From: Leptospira idonii
Lineage (GTDB): Bacteria > Spirochaetota > Leptospiria > Leptospirales > Leptospiraceae
Direction: 5' to 3'
Assembly (NCBI RefSeq): GCF_004770995.1
Contig: NZ_RQHW01000013.1
Span: 124,001-188,000 of the forward strand
DNA length: 64,000 bases
Under the pieces are notes generated by a model. It saw only the letters and a program-made list of their open reading frames with translations, had not been told where the DNA came from and searched no databases. The position numbers were made by a program, and so were the translations under genes. Shown here piece by piece: positions 1 to 8,821 of the stretch; the stretch's first letter is position 1, and each line of letters begins with the position of its first letter.

Positions 1-100
1 CAGTCACACGAGAAGACAGGGACTCGGAGGCTCTTTTCAATTTAATGAAAGAATCGAGTGCCTGAATTTCTTTTTTGTTTCCTTTGAATTTAGTTCCCAT
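1..100 (-). CDS. MarR-family transcriptional regulator, N-terminal part only (cut by window start)
   Basis: Reading leftward from an ATG at 98-100, 33 codons stay open to the window edge. The peptide begins MGTKFKGNKKEIQALDSF and continues with IKLKRASESLSSRVT. This matches, from memory, the N-terminus of MarR-type winged-helix regulators in Leptospira, whose DNA-binding part would lie outside the window. No strong ribosome-binding site precedes the ATG, but a sigma70-like promoter does. The family binds DNA as a dimer and usually represses itself or a neighbour. Only the first helix region is visible, so the family call is recall plus inference. Confidence 0.55.
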   Translation of the reverse strand, partial: MGTKFKGNKKEIQALDSFIKLKRASESLSSRVT

Positions 101-112
101 TAGTTTAATATC

Positions 113-141
113 AAATTATCTGAGTTTAAATGATTTGTCAA
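113..141 (-). promoter_or_regulatory. Probable sigma70 promoter of the MarR-type gene
   Basis: On the minus strand a perfect TTGACA (136-141) is followed after 17 bp by TAATTT (113-118), or after 15 bp by GATAAT (115-120). The start codon lies 12 bases beyond. No other gene could use it in this direction. Confidence 0.4.
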
Positions 142-226
142 GGATTCCTTTCCTCGATTTGATTTTTTAGAAACATATCTCTTTCATCAAACGAAATGTG
201 CCTGAAAAACCCAAAACTACAGACTT

Positions 227-1654
227 TTAGTACTTCGTTTCCACGGTATATTCTACCGTAACCGTTTCCCCTGCTTTGATAGGAACATCTGAGTAGGTTT
301 TGGTGGAGGATTCTTTTACGAATTTATGAGAGGATTTTGTGATATTCCAATCTCCCCAAAGGTTCGCATAAAAACGCACTTCTATATCTTCTTTTTTACG
401 GTTACGAATCTCAGCGGAATAAACGGTTTTGTCGCCTTTGGATAGTTTGAATACTTCGTAAGAAACTCTTCTTCCGTTCGCTACTACATCGAAGGCTTGT
501 CCCGTTTGGATTTTGATGTCTTCGTTCTCGGGAGTATGATCGATCGTATCTTCGCCTAATAATTGTTGTCTGCCTTTGGAATCCGCTTTAAAAACACGAA
601 CGGTTCCGGAAGGAAGAGGTCTTCCTAAATTATTCTTTTTGGAATTTTTAAAGATATATTTTACGGCAGCATTGTTGAAATGTTTTTCATTTCCTTCGTA
701 CATCGGAAGATTATCGAATACGAAATATTTTTTAATCCCTAGATCTTCCGTCTGAAAGAGCTGCACTTGTTTGGTTTGGTTGAAACCTATAGTAGTCGGT
801 TGATCCAAAGTGTACAGATAGTATTCGGAAAGATTTTCTTGATCGAAAGAGGGAGCCGCATCCGATACTTCCATTTCCAAAGCGCGTTTTGTAATTTTTG
901 CGGAAGGAGCGTATTGCGGCCTGTTCGTTACCAACTGTACTTTTCCAGCTACAAGTTGTAATGTGGCATCGGCGAATCTGGTTCCTGAATTATTGTTTAA
1001 AGTGACCCAAGAGTTCAATCCGGCAGTGTTTTCTTCTTTATCTAAAACGAGAATGTAATCGGCAGACCAATTCATTCCATGGGTTTGGTAAGATACTTCC
1101 AAACTTTGGGATTTGTCTTCTTCGTTTTTCAATTTCCAAACCAATGTAGGTTTTGCGAACAAATTGTCCGGAATCGTGGGAACAGTCACTCTTCCGTAAT
1201 AACCTAAGGAAATTTCATCTCCTATTTTATAAACGGGACTTCCGTTGTTGGAAATCAAAGTCGCTTTCGTAGCAACTTCCTTTTCTTTTCCGTCACGATA
1301 GATCGTTACTTCTCTTCCGACGTATTTATCCATCAATCTTTCCTGAGAGATGAGATCGTATTCATAGTTCTGTTCGAAAACTGTGAATTTTTTTCCTTCT
1401 TCGGCTTTGACACGAACTGTTTGAGGAATGATTTGAGATGCAACATCTTCGAAACGTAATGTGCGGACTCCTTTTCCTAAATTGATATTTCTGGTTTCTC
1501 TTACGAGGCCGATCCCACCGTTATAGATGGTGACACTGACAGATTTTCTGTCTTGTTCCGTTGATGAATCGAAACTTGGCGCAGCGGTTGCACCAAAAGA
1601 TACAAGTAATTGTAGACTAAGACAAACGATTGTCAGTTTTTTGACTAAGCTCAT
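227..1654 (-). CDS. Exported DUF4139-domain protein
   Basis: A 475-residue protein with a typical signal peptide: MSLVKKL, a hydrophobic core, then cleavage near SFGATAA. The rest is beta-rich, and the C-terminal two thirds resemble DUF4139 (NWSADYILVLD, then W-V-T-L-N-N-N-S-G-T, then the closing E-T-V-T-V-E-Y-T-V-E). The start was set at 1652-1654 because AAAGGAGA lies 5-6 bases upstream. A further in-frame ATG six codons earlier has no such site. It stands alone, with 91 bp separating it from the divergent mtnP. Function unknown; probably periplasmic or outer-surface. The family call rests on recognised sequence style, not a profile search. Confidence 0.75.
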   Translation of the reverse strand: MSLVKKLTIVCLSLQLLVSFGATAAPSFDSSTEQDRKSVSVTIYNGGIGLVRETRNINLGKGVRTLRFEDVASQIIPQTVRVKAEEGKKFTVFEQNYEYDLISQERLMDKYVGREVTIYRDGKEKEVATKATLISNNGSPVYKIGDEISLGYYGRVTVPTIPDNLFAKPTLVWKLKNEEDKSQSLEVSYQTHGMNWSADYILVLDKEENTAGLNSWVTLNNNSGTRFADATLQLVAGKVQLVTNRPQYAPSAKITKRALEMEVSDAAPSFDQENLSEYYLYTLDQPTTIGFNQTKQVQLFQTEDLGIKKYFVFDNLPMYEGNEKHFNNAAVKYIFKNSKKNNLGRPLPSGTVRVFKADSKGRQQLLGEDTIDHTPENEDIKIQTGQAFDVVANGRRVSYEVFKLSKGDKTVYSAEIRNRKKEDIEVRFYANLWGDWNITKSSHKFVKESSTKTYSDVPIKAGETVTVEYTVETKY

Positions 1655-1745
1655 GATCTCTCCTTTAAGCAAACTCTAGTCTGTTAATGAAAAAAACGAA
1701 TGCAACTAAAAAGAGAAATTTCAGCATGCTTTCAAGAGGTGTTGG

Positions 1746-2609
1746 ATGAGCAGTGTAGTGAAAATCGGGGTGATCGGCGGAACAGGGTTGTACTCCCTAG
1801 ACGGGATGGAAATCAAAGGAGAGGTATTTCCCGATACTCCTTGGGGAAAACCGTCGGATAAAATCACAATCGGTAAGTTCAAAGGGAAAGAAATTGCATT
1901 TTTACCAAGACATGGAAAGGGACATTTTTTAAGCCCAAGCGAAGTTCCTGCTCAGGCAAATATTGCCGCTCTTAAAAGTTTAGGTGTGGAAGAGATCATC
2001 GCATTCAGTTCCGTAGGAAGTTTGCGTCAAGAAATTCCTCCTAGAGATTTTGTCCTTCCTTCTCAAATCATTGACCGCACCAAAAATCGTCCTTCTACTT
2101 TTTTCGAAAACGGAATGGTGGCACACGTTCCTTTTGCGGATCCTTTTTCTGCCGGCTTGGCTAAAAAAGTGGAAGCTGCCGCAAAGTCCATCGGACTCAA
2201 AATCCATACCAACAAAACATTGATTTGTATGGAAGGTCCTGCGTTCTCTACAAGAGCCGAGTCTCACATGTATCGTTCTTGGGGAGCGGACATCATCAAT
2301 ATGAGCGTTCTTCCTGAGGCGAAACTTGCAAGAGAAGCCGAAATTCTTTACCAAATGGTTTGTATGTCCACGGACTACGACTGCTGGAAAGAGGACGAAG
2401 CGCACGTAACTTTAGAAATGGTGATTCAGAATTTGAATAAAAATGCGGAAACCGCTAAGCAATTGTTATCTGCTTTGATCGATCATCTGGGAGTCAGCGA
2501 CGACCAATCTTTGGTGGGAGGAACTAAATTTTCCTTGGTGACCGCTCCTGAAAAAAGAAACCCGACGCAAATCGAGAAGTTGAAATATCTTTTCCCTACT
2601 TATTTCTAA
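1746..2609 (+). CDS. mtnP: S-methyl-5'-thioadenosine phosphorylase
   Basis: A 287-residue member of the purine nucleoside phosphorylase family 2. It cleaves methylthioadenosine with phosphate to adenine and methylthioribose-1-phosphate in the methionine salvage pathway, in the cytoplasm. Visible signatures are IGVIGGTGLYSL at the N-terminus (phosphate loop), LPRHGKGHFLSPSEVP, MEGPAFSTRAES and the MSVLPEAKLAREAE / STDYDCW region that shapes the base and methylthioribose pocket. Length is normal. AGAGG lies about 6 bases before the ATG. Its stop is immediately followed by the stop of the convergent STAS gene. No other methionine-salvage gene is in view. Confidence 0.93.
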   Translation: MSSVVKIGVIGGTGLYSLDGMEIKGEVFPDTPWGKPSDKITIGKFKGKEIAFLPRHGKGHFLSPSEVPAQANIAALKSLGVEEIIAFSSVGSLRQEIPPRDFVLPSQIIDRTKNRPSTFFENGMVAHVPFADPFSAGLAKKVEAAAKSIGLKIHTNKTLICMEGPAFSTRAESHMYRSWGADIINMSVLPEAKLAREAEILYQMVCMSTDYDCWKEDEAHVTLEMVIQNLNKNAETAKQLLSALIDHLGVSDDQSLVGGTKFSLVTAPEKRNPTQIEKLKYLFPTYF

Positions 2610-3002
2610 TTAAAAAGACTGAGAAGCCTCTTCCAAAGAAGGAAAAATTTGTAAGAGGCTTTTTAATTTGGTGAGCTCCAGAACATAACGTACTTTTTCC
2701 GAAGGAGACACCAATCGAATGAATCCTGAATTTTTCGAAAGTCGGGAATGAATTCCCAAACACACACCTAACCCGGATGAATCGATATAAGAAACATCTT
2801 CCACATTCAGAAAAAAATGCAATAGTCCCTTTCCGATGAGTAACTCTAGATTTTCTTTGATCGCTTGCGAATTGTAGAGGTTGATCTCTCCTGAAAGAGC
2901 AAATACGATTGCTGTGTGAGGAAGGATGACGGATGGTTTTGCTACCACTTCCATCTTAAATTCGCCTGATTCAATTGTGTATTCTTGCCAATTTTCGCTC
3001 AT
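2610..3002 (-). CDS. STAS-domain protein (anti-sigma-factor antagonist type)
   Basis: A 130-residue single-domain protein of the SpoIIAA/RsbV type. The hallmark is the phosphorylatable serine in VSYIDSSGLGVCLG, followed by helix LGIHSRL and the closing strand region. Such proteins bind RsbW-like kinases when unphosphorylated and release a sigma factor or other target; SpoIIE-type phosphatases reactivate them. A receiver-RsbW-like fusion (26189-27115) and a SpoIIE phosphatase (27092-28429) lie about 24 kb away and could be partners, but nothing here proves it. The gene overlaps galK by 4 bp (ATGA), so the two are co-transcribed with galK first. Confidence 0.85.
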   Translation of the reverse strand: MSENWQEYTIESGEFKMEVVAKPSVILPHTAIVFALSGEINLYNSQAIKENLELLIGKGLLHFFLNVEDVSYIDSSGLGVCLGIHSRLSKNSGFIRLVSPSEKVRYVLELTKLKSLLQIFPSLEEASQSF

Positions 3003-4165
3003 GTTTTGGTGATCTCTTTCACTCCGTCCGAAATCTTAAACTTGTAGAAGTTTACAGAATGCCCGAACTTTTGTTGATAACTTTTTTCTATTTCTCGGCT
3101 AGTAGTCGAAAAATTTGCGATTTTGTCCAAAACGAGTACACATCCTCCGAATCCACCTCCGATCATTCTGGCTCCTTTTGCATTAGATCTTTCCAAACTG
3201 CTTACCAAATGATCTGTTTCCGGACAGGATACTTCGAAATTCTCGGATAATGACCAATGGCTGTCATAAATTTGTTTCCCGACAGAATCTAAATCTCCTG
3301 ATTTGAGTCCGTTGATGACGGAAGTGGTTCGCTCTCTTTCCCCTACCACATGTTTGACTCTTTTGATTTCCTCTTTTGTAAAAGCAAAAGTATCCCATTC
3401 TTTCTCCGGCAAAAGGAAAGAGTACAAGTTTTGGATGTTCGGATGTTTGTTTTTTATTTTTTTAAGAGCGGATTCGCATTCCTCTCTTCTGGTATTGTAC
3501 TCACTGTCTTTTAGACTGTGTTTTACATTCGAATTGATCAGATAAAATTCGCAGTCTTTTAAGTCGAAGTGATGATAATCGTATTTTAGCGTTTCCGTAT
3601 TCAAAGATATGCAGTAATCTTGTTTGCCAACCGCGATAATGAATTGATCCATGATTCCGCATTTGGTTCCTACGAAATGATTCTCCGCTTTCTGGCCGAT
3701 CACTGCGATTTCCTCTTTGGTGAGAGGAATCTGAAATACATTTGTGATCGCATAACAAACGACTACTTCCAGAGCCGCGGAAGAAGAAAGTCCGGAACCT
3801 TGAGGGATATTTCCTTGGATGAGAAGATCGAATCCAGGAATGGCGTGTCCTATTTTTTCCAGTTCTATGATGACTCCCGCTATGTAATCCGCCCAGGGAT
3901 TTTGAGAATCGTTTTGAAAAGGTCGTTTGATTTCTGTTTTGCGATTGTAGTCGAGGGAGTAAAGACGGAATTCGTTCTTTCCGTTCGGACGGATGAGACA
4001 TTGAATGGAGAAGTTTATGGCCGCAGGAAGAACAATTCCTCCTAGGTAATCAACATGTTCTCCGATGATATTGATTCTTGCCGGGGAAGAAAAATGACGG
4101 ATGGAATCTATATTTCCCTCGAATTGATTCGAAAATTCCTGAAAAAGATTTCGGGTTACGGTCAT
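2999..4165 (-). CDS. galK: Galactokinase
   Basis: A GHMP-family kinase of 388 residues. It shows the galactokinase signature INIIGEHVDYLGG near residue 35, the ATP loop QGSGLSSSAALEV and the C-terminal MIGGGFGG motif. It phosphorylates galactose at C1 with ATP. The chosen ATG (4163-4165) has GGGAA just upstream; a TTG four codons earlier is less likely. It is divergent from pgi with about 86 bp between, so promoters for both sugar-phosphate genes lie there. The STAS gene overlaps its stop. No galT or galE is in the window, so the true sugar substrate could differ. Confidence 0.88.
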   Translation of the reverse strand: MTVTRNLFQEFSNQFEGNIDSIRHFSSPARINIIGEHVDYLGGIVLPAAINFSIQCLIRPNGKNEFRLYSLDYNRKTEIKRPFQNDSQNPWADYIAGVIIELEKIGHAIPGFDLLIQGNIPQGSGLSSSAALEVVVCYAITNVFQIPLTKEEIAVIGQKAENHFVGTKCGIMDQFIIAVGKQDYCISLNTETLKYDYHHFDLKDCEFYLINSNVKHSLKDSEYNTRREECESALKKIKNKHPNIQNLYSFLLPEKEWDTFAFTKEEIKRVKHVVGERERTTSVINGLKSGDLDSVGKQIYDSHWSLSENFEVSCPETDHLVSSLERSNAKGARMIGGGFGGCVLVLDKIANFSTTSREIEKSYQQKFGHSVNFYKFKISDGVKEITKT

Positions 4166-4251
4166 TGTGATTCCCAAATTTTGTTTACATTGTTATCTAT
4201 TCACTTCATTTTTAAAATCTAAATGTCTTATTTTTACGAGGGGATGTTTCT

Positions 4252-5601
4252 ATGACCCACTTAAGTTTTTCGGATCGATTTGCAAAGAAGTTTGTCGCCG
4301 ATTCCATTTTGGATCAGCAGTTGGTTGCTTCCGGGAAAGCGAAAGAAACCTTACTTTCCAAATCGGGAAAGGGGAACGAATATTTAGGATGGGTTCATCT
4401 TCCCTCCTCTATCGCTTCTTCCGAACTAACACGAATCAGAGATGCTGCCGAAGCGATCCAAAGTCATTCCCAGTATTTGGTAGTTGTGGGAATCGGAGGT
4501 TCTTATCTAGGAGCAAGGGCTGTCATAGAAGCCATCTCTTCCCCCTTTCAAAATTTGGAACCTTCCAAAAAAGGTGTCCGTATTTTATATGCGGGACATC
4601 ATTTGGATTCCGATTATCATGCAAAACTTTTGGCCTTTTTAGAAACGAAAGATTTTTCGGTAAACGTGATTTCCAAATCGGGAACGACTACGGAGCCTGC
4701 AATCGCCTTTCGTTTGTTACTTTCTCTTTTGGAAAGAAAGTACGGAAAGGAAGGAGTGAAGAACAGGGTTTTTTCGACTACGGACGCCTCCAAAGGAGCG
4801 TTGAAAAAACTTTCCGATGAATACGGATTTCCGACATTCGTCATCCCGGATGATGTAGGCGGCAGATATTCAGTGTTCACTCCTGTGGGTTTGCTTCCTA
4901 TTTCTGCAGCCGGTCTTTCCGTAAATAAATTGATAGACGGTGCCAAAGCGATGGAGTCCTTACTTTGCGCCGAATCTTCCCCGGAAAAGAACTTAGCATG
5001 TTTGTACGCAAGTTATAGAAATGCATTTTATTCTGCAGGAAAAAAAACAGAAGTTACAGTTAGTTATACTCCGGTTCTCGGATACTTCATCGAATGGTGG
5101 AAACAGTTGTTTGGTGAAAGTGAAGGAAAAGAACAAAAAGGAATTTTCCCAGCAGGCGTTGTATTTACAACCGATCTGCATTCCATGGGTCAGTATCTTC
5201 AGGAAGGAGAAAGAAATTTATTCGAAACGGTGATTCATATTGAAACACCTAGAAACGATCTTTATCTTACCGAAAAACCGGAAGACAACGACGGACTCAA
5301 TTATCTCTCCGGGAAAAAATTATCCGAAGTTTCGGAAAAGGCGATTTTAGGAACTTTGATCGCTCATTCCGACGGAAATGTTCCTTGTTTGGAAATCAAA
5401 CTTCCCGAACTCACAGAAGAGACATTAGGTGAACTTATGTATTTCCATCAGTTCAGTTGCGGAGTTTCGGGATATATGTTGGGGGTAAATCCTTTTGACC
5501 AACCTGGAGTGGAAGATTATAAGAACAATATGTTCGCTCTTCTGGGGAAAAAAGGGTATGAATCCCGCCAGAAAGAAATTTTGGAAAGATTGAAATCTTA
5601 A
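4252..5601 (+). CDS. pgi: Glucose-6-phosphate isomerase
   Basis: A 449-residue phosphoglucose isomerase of the shorter bacterial type. It interconverts glucose-6-phosphate and fructose-6-phosphate. Visible are the sugar-phosphate loop VVVGIGGSYLGARAV, the second SIS-type loop VISKSGTTTEPAIAFR, GGRYSVFTPVGLLP, and the conserved GESEGK and QPGVEDYKNNM regions near the C-terminus. GAGGGG lies about 8 bases before the ATG. A hairpin terminator follows within the end of the convergent murU-like gene. Confidence 0.95.
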   Translation: MTHLSFSDRFAKKFVADSILDQQLVASGKAKETLLSKSGKGNEYLGWVHLPSSIASSELTRIRDAAEAIQSHSQYLVVVGIGGSYLGARAVIEAISSPFQNLEPSKKGVRILYAGHHLDSDYHAKLLAFLETKDFSVNVISKSGTTTEPAIAFRLLLSLLERKYGKEGVKNRVFSTTDASKGALKKLSDEYGFPTFVIPDDVGGRYSVFTPVGLLPISAAGLSVNKLIDGAKAMESLLCAESSPEKNLACLYASYRNAFYSAGKKTEVTVSYTPVLGYFIEWWKQLFGESEGKEQKGIFPAGVVFTTDLHSMGQYLQEGERNLFETVIHIETPRNDLYLTEKPEDNDGLNYLSGKKLSEVSEKAILGTLIAHSDGNVPCLEIKLPELTEETLGELMYFHQFSCGVSGYMLGVNPFDQPGVEDYKNNMFALLGKKGYESRQKEILERLKS

Positions 5602-5606
5602 ATTTT

Positions 5607-6326
5607 TTAGGGAAACGATCTTCGGATAAAATCGAGGATCGTTTTTTTCTGATCGCCAAATACATTTTTGGCGATAAAACTTTCATATAGATCCTTTTCT
5701 CCCAAATCCAAAGTAGATCCTAAAAATTCCTCTCCTGTGATTTTTCCCAATTTCGCCATTTCTTTAAAATTGTCCGAAAGATCGAAATATTCTCCTTCAG
5801 GCAAATGGGATAGTATCTTAGGATCTAAAAGACAAAGTCCTATATAATAAAATTCCCCTTTGCCGAATTCCAATTTTCCATCCGTGCCTAAATCGATTTT
5901 CGTATATGGATCATTAGGTTGTCTTTTTTGCAGGTAAAGATGAATAGATGAGTCTTTCGGCAGATCTTTTCTGATTTCGAATTTTGAATCGGGAAATAAA
6001 AGAGTGTCCGGATTAAAAAGAAGAATCGTTTCATTGAAACCTTCACCGGAAAGAGCGGTTCGGATTCCTCCCGCAGTACCTAAGATTTTTTGCTTCTCTT
6101 TTGCGATTTTAAGAGGAAATGCATTAAAATTAGTTAGATGCCGTTCGATTTGTTCGGCAAGATAATGGACGTTGATCCATGCTTTTTTCGCTCCCCATGA
6201 GTTTGCCAGATAAAGAGAGTAATCCAAAAACGAAATTTCTGAAATTTTAAGAAGAGGTTTGGGAGTGGTTTTAGTCCAATCGCCCATACGTTTGCCGAAA
6301 CCTGCCGCTAGAAAAAATACGTTCAT
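5607..6326 (-). CDS. murU: Sugar-1-phosphate nucleotidyltransferase, probable N-acetylmuramate-1-phosphate uridylyltransferase
   Basis: A 239-residue nucleotidyltransferase with the N-terminal nucleotide loop LAAGFGKRMGDWTKTTPKPL, an EQIERHL region and GTAGGIRTAL, as in MurU and glucose-1-phosphate thymidylyltransferases. The size fits MurU. The best evidence for the substrate is the neighbour: it overlaps by 4 bp (ATGA) an aminoglycoside-phosphotransferase-like kinase that resembles AmgK. AmgK makes MurNAc-1-phosphate and MurU turns it into UDP-MurNAc, bypassing MurA and MurB in Pseudomonas. A GDP-mannose or glucose-1-phosphate role is the alternative. In MurU the loop usually reads GxGxRMRPLT, whereas here RMGDWT follows, a small departure. 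Confidence 0.72.
   Translation of the reverse strand: MNVFFLAAGFGKRMGDWTKTTPKPLLKISEISFLDYSLYLANSWGAKKAWINVHYLAEQIERHLTNFNAFPLKIAKEKQKILGTAGGIRTALSGEGFNETILLFNPDTLLFPDSKFEIRKDLPKDSSIHLYLQKRQPNDPYTKIDLGTDGKLEFGKGEFYYIGLCLLDPKILSHLPEGEYFDLSDNFKEMAKLGKITGEEFLGSTLDLGEKDLYESFIAKNVFGDQKKTILDFIRRSFP
5613..5648 (+). terminator. Rho-independent terminator of pgi
   Basis: AAACGATC (5613-5620) pairs with GATCGTTT (5637-5644), and the run continues as seven Ts (5642-5648). The 16-base loop is long. The hairpin lies inside the last codons of the opposing gene. Confidence 0.5.
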
Positions 6327-7306
6327 GAAACTTGGATCGATTTGAATTCGGGGTGTTTGGAAAGTTCATTGCGAAGAGAACGGACAAAAATAAACAACGA
6401 GTCAGCAAACATTCCCAATTGAATGATTTCTTCCAATTGCTGCAGACAAGAAAGAATGGAAGGTAAAAACTTCATTTTCTTTTCATCCGCCACCATACGG
6501 AAATAAGTTCCTAACGCCTTGAAAGATCTCTGCAAAGCTTGAAGATAAAAAGCTTCTTTGAATTTTTGATCCCCACCGATCGATTTCGATTGAAACGACT
6601 TTAAAACTTCCAGTCTATATTCTCTGGGCAAAGGATAGTAGGCATCATAAAGAAGGCTTGCTAAATCATATTGCGGAAGTCCCATTCTTGCGTCTTGGAA
6701 ATCGATTAGAGTCAGTCCGTCTTCTTCGTTTAACAATAGATTTCTGCAATGAAAGTCTCTATGTGTGAAAACGTTCATCGGATGTTTGTCTAGATAACCG
6801 GCGGTTTCTTCCATAAAAGCGGATGCTTCCGAAGTGATTTCCGTTTCGATGGAATAGATTTTTGAAAAAGATTGAAATTTATCTAACGTTAGGTTGATCT
6901 CGAACATCAATTTTTCGGTATCGAATCTTCTTTCTTTTACGAAAGAAGGAGGATCCAGTTTTTGCAGACGAAGAATTAAGTCGATTACCTTAGGAATTTT
7001 CCGTTGATACTCAGTTAAACTAAGACTTCCTAAATCTTTTCTGCCTTCCCAGGAAAGGAAAGTGAGTCCTAAAGATTCATTGGTGCGAAGAACTTTAGGA
7101 ACTTTGACCTGATGTTGATCGAGAAATTCGGAGAGTTGTACGAAATCGAAATTGATTTTTTGATCCGTACAAAGCACTTCCTTTTTCGATCCGGAACGGA
7201 TCAAAAAATATCTTCTGGTGGAAGCTTCTTCTTGAAGCGCTTCTAATTCGTATTTTTTGCCGAAAATCATTTCGACTTGTTCTATAATTTCTTTGGATAG
7301 ATTCAT
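6323..7306 (-). CDS. amgK: APH-type sugar kinase, probable N-acetylmuramate/N-acetylglucosamine kinase
   Basis: A 327-residue kinase of the choline/aminoglycoside phosphotransferase fold. The catalytic loop VFTHRDFHCRNLL and the metal-binding LIDFQDARMG, followed by QYDLASLLYDAYY, match AmgK closely as I recall it. Predicted role: ATP-dependent C1 phosphorylation of recycled cell-wall amino sugars. The start ATG follows the stop of the upstream kinase gene directly (TAAATG), and its own stop overlaps murU, so transcription is probably shared with both sensor kinase genes upstream. Nothing suggests a drug-resistance phosphotransferase, because the neighbour is a nucleotidyltransferase. Confidence 0.75.
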   Translation of the reverse strand: MNLSKEIIEQVEMIFGKKYELEALQEEASTRRYFLIRSGSKKEVLCTDQKINFDFVQLSEFLDQHQVKVPKVLRTNESLGLTFLSWEGRKDLGSLSLTEYQRKIPKVIDLILRLQKLDPPSFVKERRFDTEKLMFEINLTLDKFQSFSKIYSIETEITSEASAFMEETAGYLDKHPMNVFTHRDFHCRNLLLNEEDGLTLIDFQDARMGLPQYDLASLLYDAYYPLPREYRLEVLKSFQSKSIGGDQKFKEAFYLQALQRSFKALGTYFRMVADEKKMKFLPSILSCLQQLEEIIQLGMFADSLFIFVRSLRNELSKHPEFKSIQVS

Positions 7307-8821
7307 TTAACCGTTATTATTTGTATAAGGGAAATAAAGGGAGAATGTGGAACCTTTTCCCGGTTCGGAAGTGATTTTGACTTTGATGTTAAAGGAGTCT
7401 ACGATTTGTTTTACGACAAACATTCCTAATCCGGTTCCCTTTCCCAACTCTTTCGTTGTGAAATAGGGGTCGTAAATTTTTGCGATGACTTCTTCTTCCA
7501 TTCCGCATCCGTCGTCGGAAACGGACAAAAACACTTTTCCGTTTTCCTGGCCCGCATGGATCGTAATGATTCCTATGTTTTGAGTGGCATCGGAAGAGTT
7601 CAAAAGAAGGTTGGAGAGAATCAAACTGAATTGGTCGGGATTTACGGAAATGTAAAGAGGATCTTTCGTTCGTTCCCAATTGATTTGGCAGTATTTCAAA
7701 CGAGCGGTTTCTTTGAAGATACCCAAAACGTGAGCGATGGCATCGTTCAAATCGATCTTCTCTATTTTTTCGGATTTGATTTTGGAGGATTTTCCTAACT
7801 GAAGTAAGTTGGAAGTCAATGCCTGTAGTTTTTGTGTTTGATTTAGAGTGACTTGTAAGGCTCTGTCTTTTAAATTCGCTTCCGCATTTTCCTTACTCGC
7901 CATTTCCACAAAGCCTAAAATTGCAGTCAGAGAGTTGTTGATCTCATGACCGATGCTGGCCGCAACGGTAGTTAAAAAGGCTCTTCTTTCCGAATCGATC
8001 AGTTGTTCTACCATCTGTTTTTTCTGAGATACATCTCGAACCACTCCGGTGTAGTAAGCGTCTCCGTCCAGTATGTAGGAACAGATGGCGATGTCGGATA
8101 CGAATGTGGTTCCGTTCGATTTCTTTAGGGTGACATCCGTTAGTTGATATGCGTGAGTCGATTTGCTGTCACTCATTACGGATTGAATTTGATCCACATA
8201 TTTTTCCATTTTCCCTTCGGTAAATAGAACGTTTACCGATTGTCCGATCAAATCGGCAGGAGAAGGATAACCAAACATAGAAAAACTGGCAAGGTTTGCG
8301 GAAACTATGATTTTATTGGAATCGATCGTGATGACTGCGTCAGAAGTTGCGTTTAAGATGGCGGCATTCTGGCGGTTCAGGTCGAGATTTTGAGAACGCA
8401 GAACCTTCTCCATTATTTCCGACTGATGCATCTTTTCCACTTCGATGTCTTTTTTCGTTTTAGAATCGATTGCACGTTTTACAACTGTTAGAATTTGATG
8501 TCTGTCTACAGGTTTGGAGATATATTCGAAGGCTTTAAATCGGACTGCGGATTCTGCAGAAGAAAGATTAGGATTACCTGTGATCAATATGACTGGAAGA
8601 TTGAGGTTGGATTCGGAAACGAACTGAATGAAATCGATTCCGTTCATTCCTTTCATCATAATATCCGAAATGACTAAACTATAGCCGTTGTCCGATTTAA
8701 TTCTTTGGATGGCGGTTTCTACGGACTCGGAAAGATCTACCTCGTATCCTTCTCGTGTGAGAACCCTTTTTAATGCGGTGCGGATTTCTTCCTCATCATC
8801 TATGATTAAAATTTTATTCAT
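7307..8821 (-). CDS. Hybrid response regulator-histidine kinase (REC-PAS-HisKA-HATPase)
   Basis: 504 residues, no membrane segment. Order: receiver domain 1-120 with phospho-acceptor Asp53 (LVISDIMMKGMNG), short coiled linker, PAS domain about 150-265, then HisKA with His292 (ASIGHEINNS) and an ATPase domain with LLLNSSDAT, DDGCGM and GKGTGLGMFVV. It is therefore a soluble kinase gated by an N-terminal receiver. It overlaps the upstream 786-residue kinase by 8 bp. The simple reading is that the upstream sensor phosphorylates this receiver, giving a kinase-to-kinase relay. The final output is not encoded next door. Confidence 0.9.
   Translation of the reverse strand: MNKILIIDDEEEIRTALKRVLTREGYEVDLSESVETAIQRIKSDNGYSLVISDIMMKGMNGIDFIQFVSESNLNLPVILITGNPNLSSAESAVRFKAFEYISKPVDRHQILTVVKRAIDSKTKKDIEVEKMHQSEIMEKVLRSQNLDLNRQNAAILNATSDAVITIDSNKIIVSANLASFSMFGYPSPADLIGQSVNVLFTEGKMEKYVDQIQSVMSDSKSTHAYQLTDVTLKKSNGTTFVSDIAICSYILDGDAYYTGVVRDVSQKKQMVEQLIDSERRAFLTTVAASIGHEINNSLTAILGFVEMASKENAEANLKDRALQVTLNQTQKLQALTSNLLQLGKSSKIKSEKIEKIDLNDAIAHVLGIFKETARLKYCQINWERTKDPLYISVNPDQFSLILSNLLLNSSDATQNIGIITIHAGQENGKVFLSVSDDGCGMEEEVIAKIYDPYFTTKELGKGTGLGMFVVKQIVDSFNIKVKITSEPGKGSTFSLYFPYTNNNG

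Noticed and set aside
6323..7306. Aminoglycoside resistance phosphotransferase
   Set aside because: Same fold, but the adjacent MurU-like gene and AmgK-like loops point to sugar recycling.
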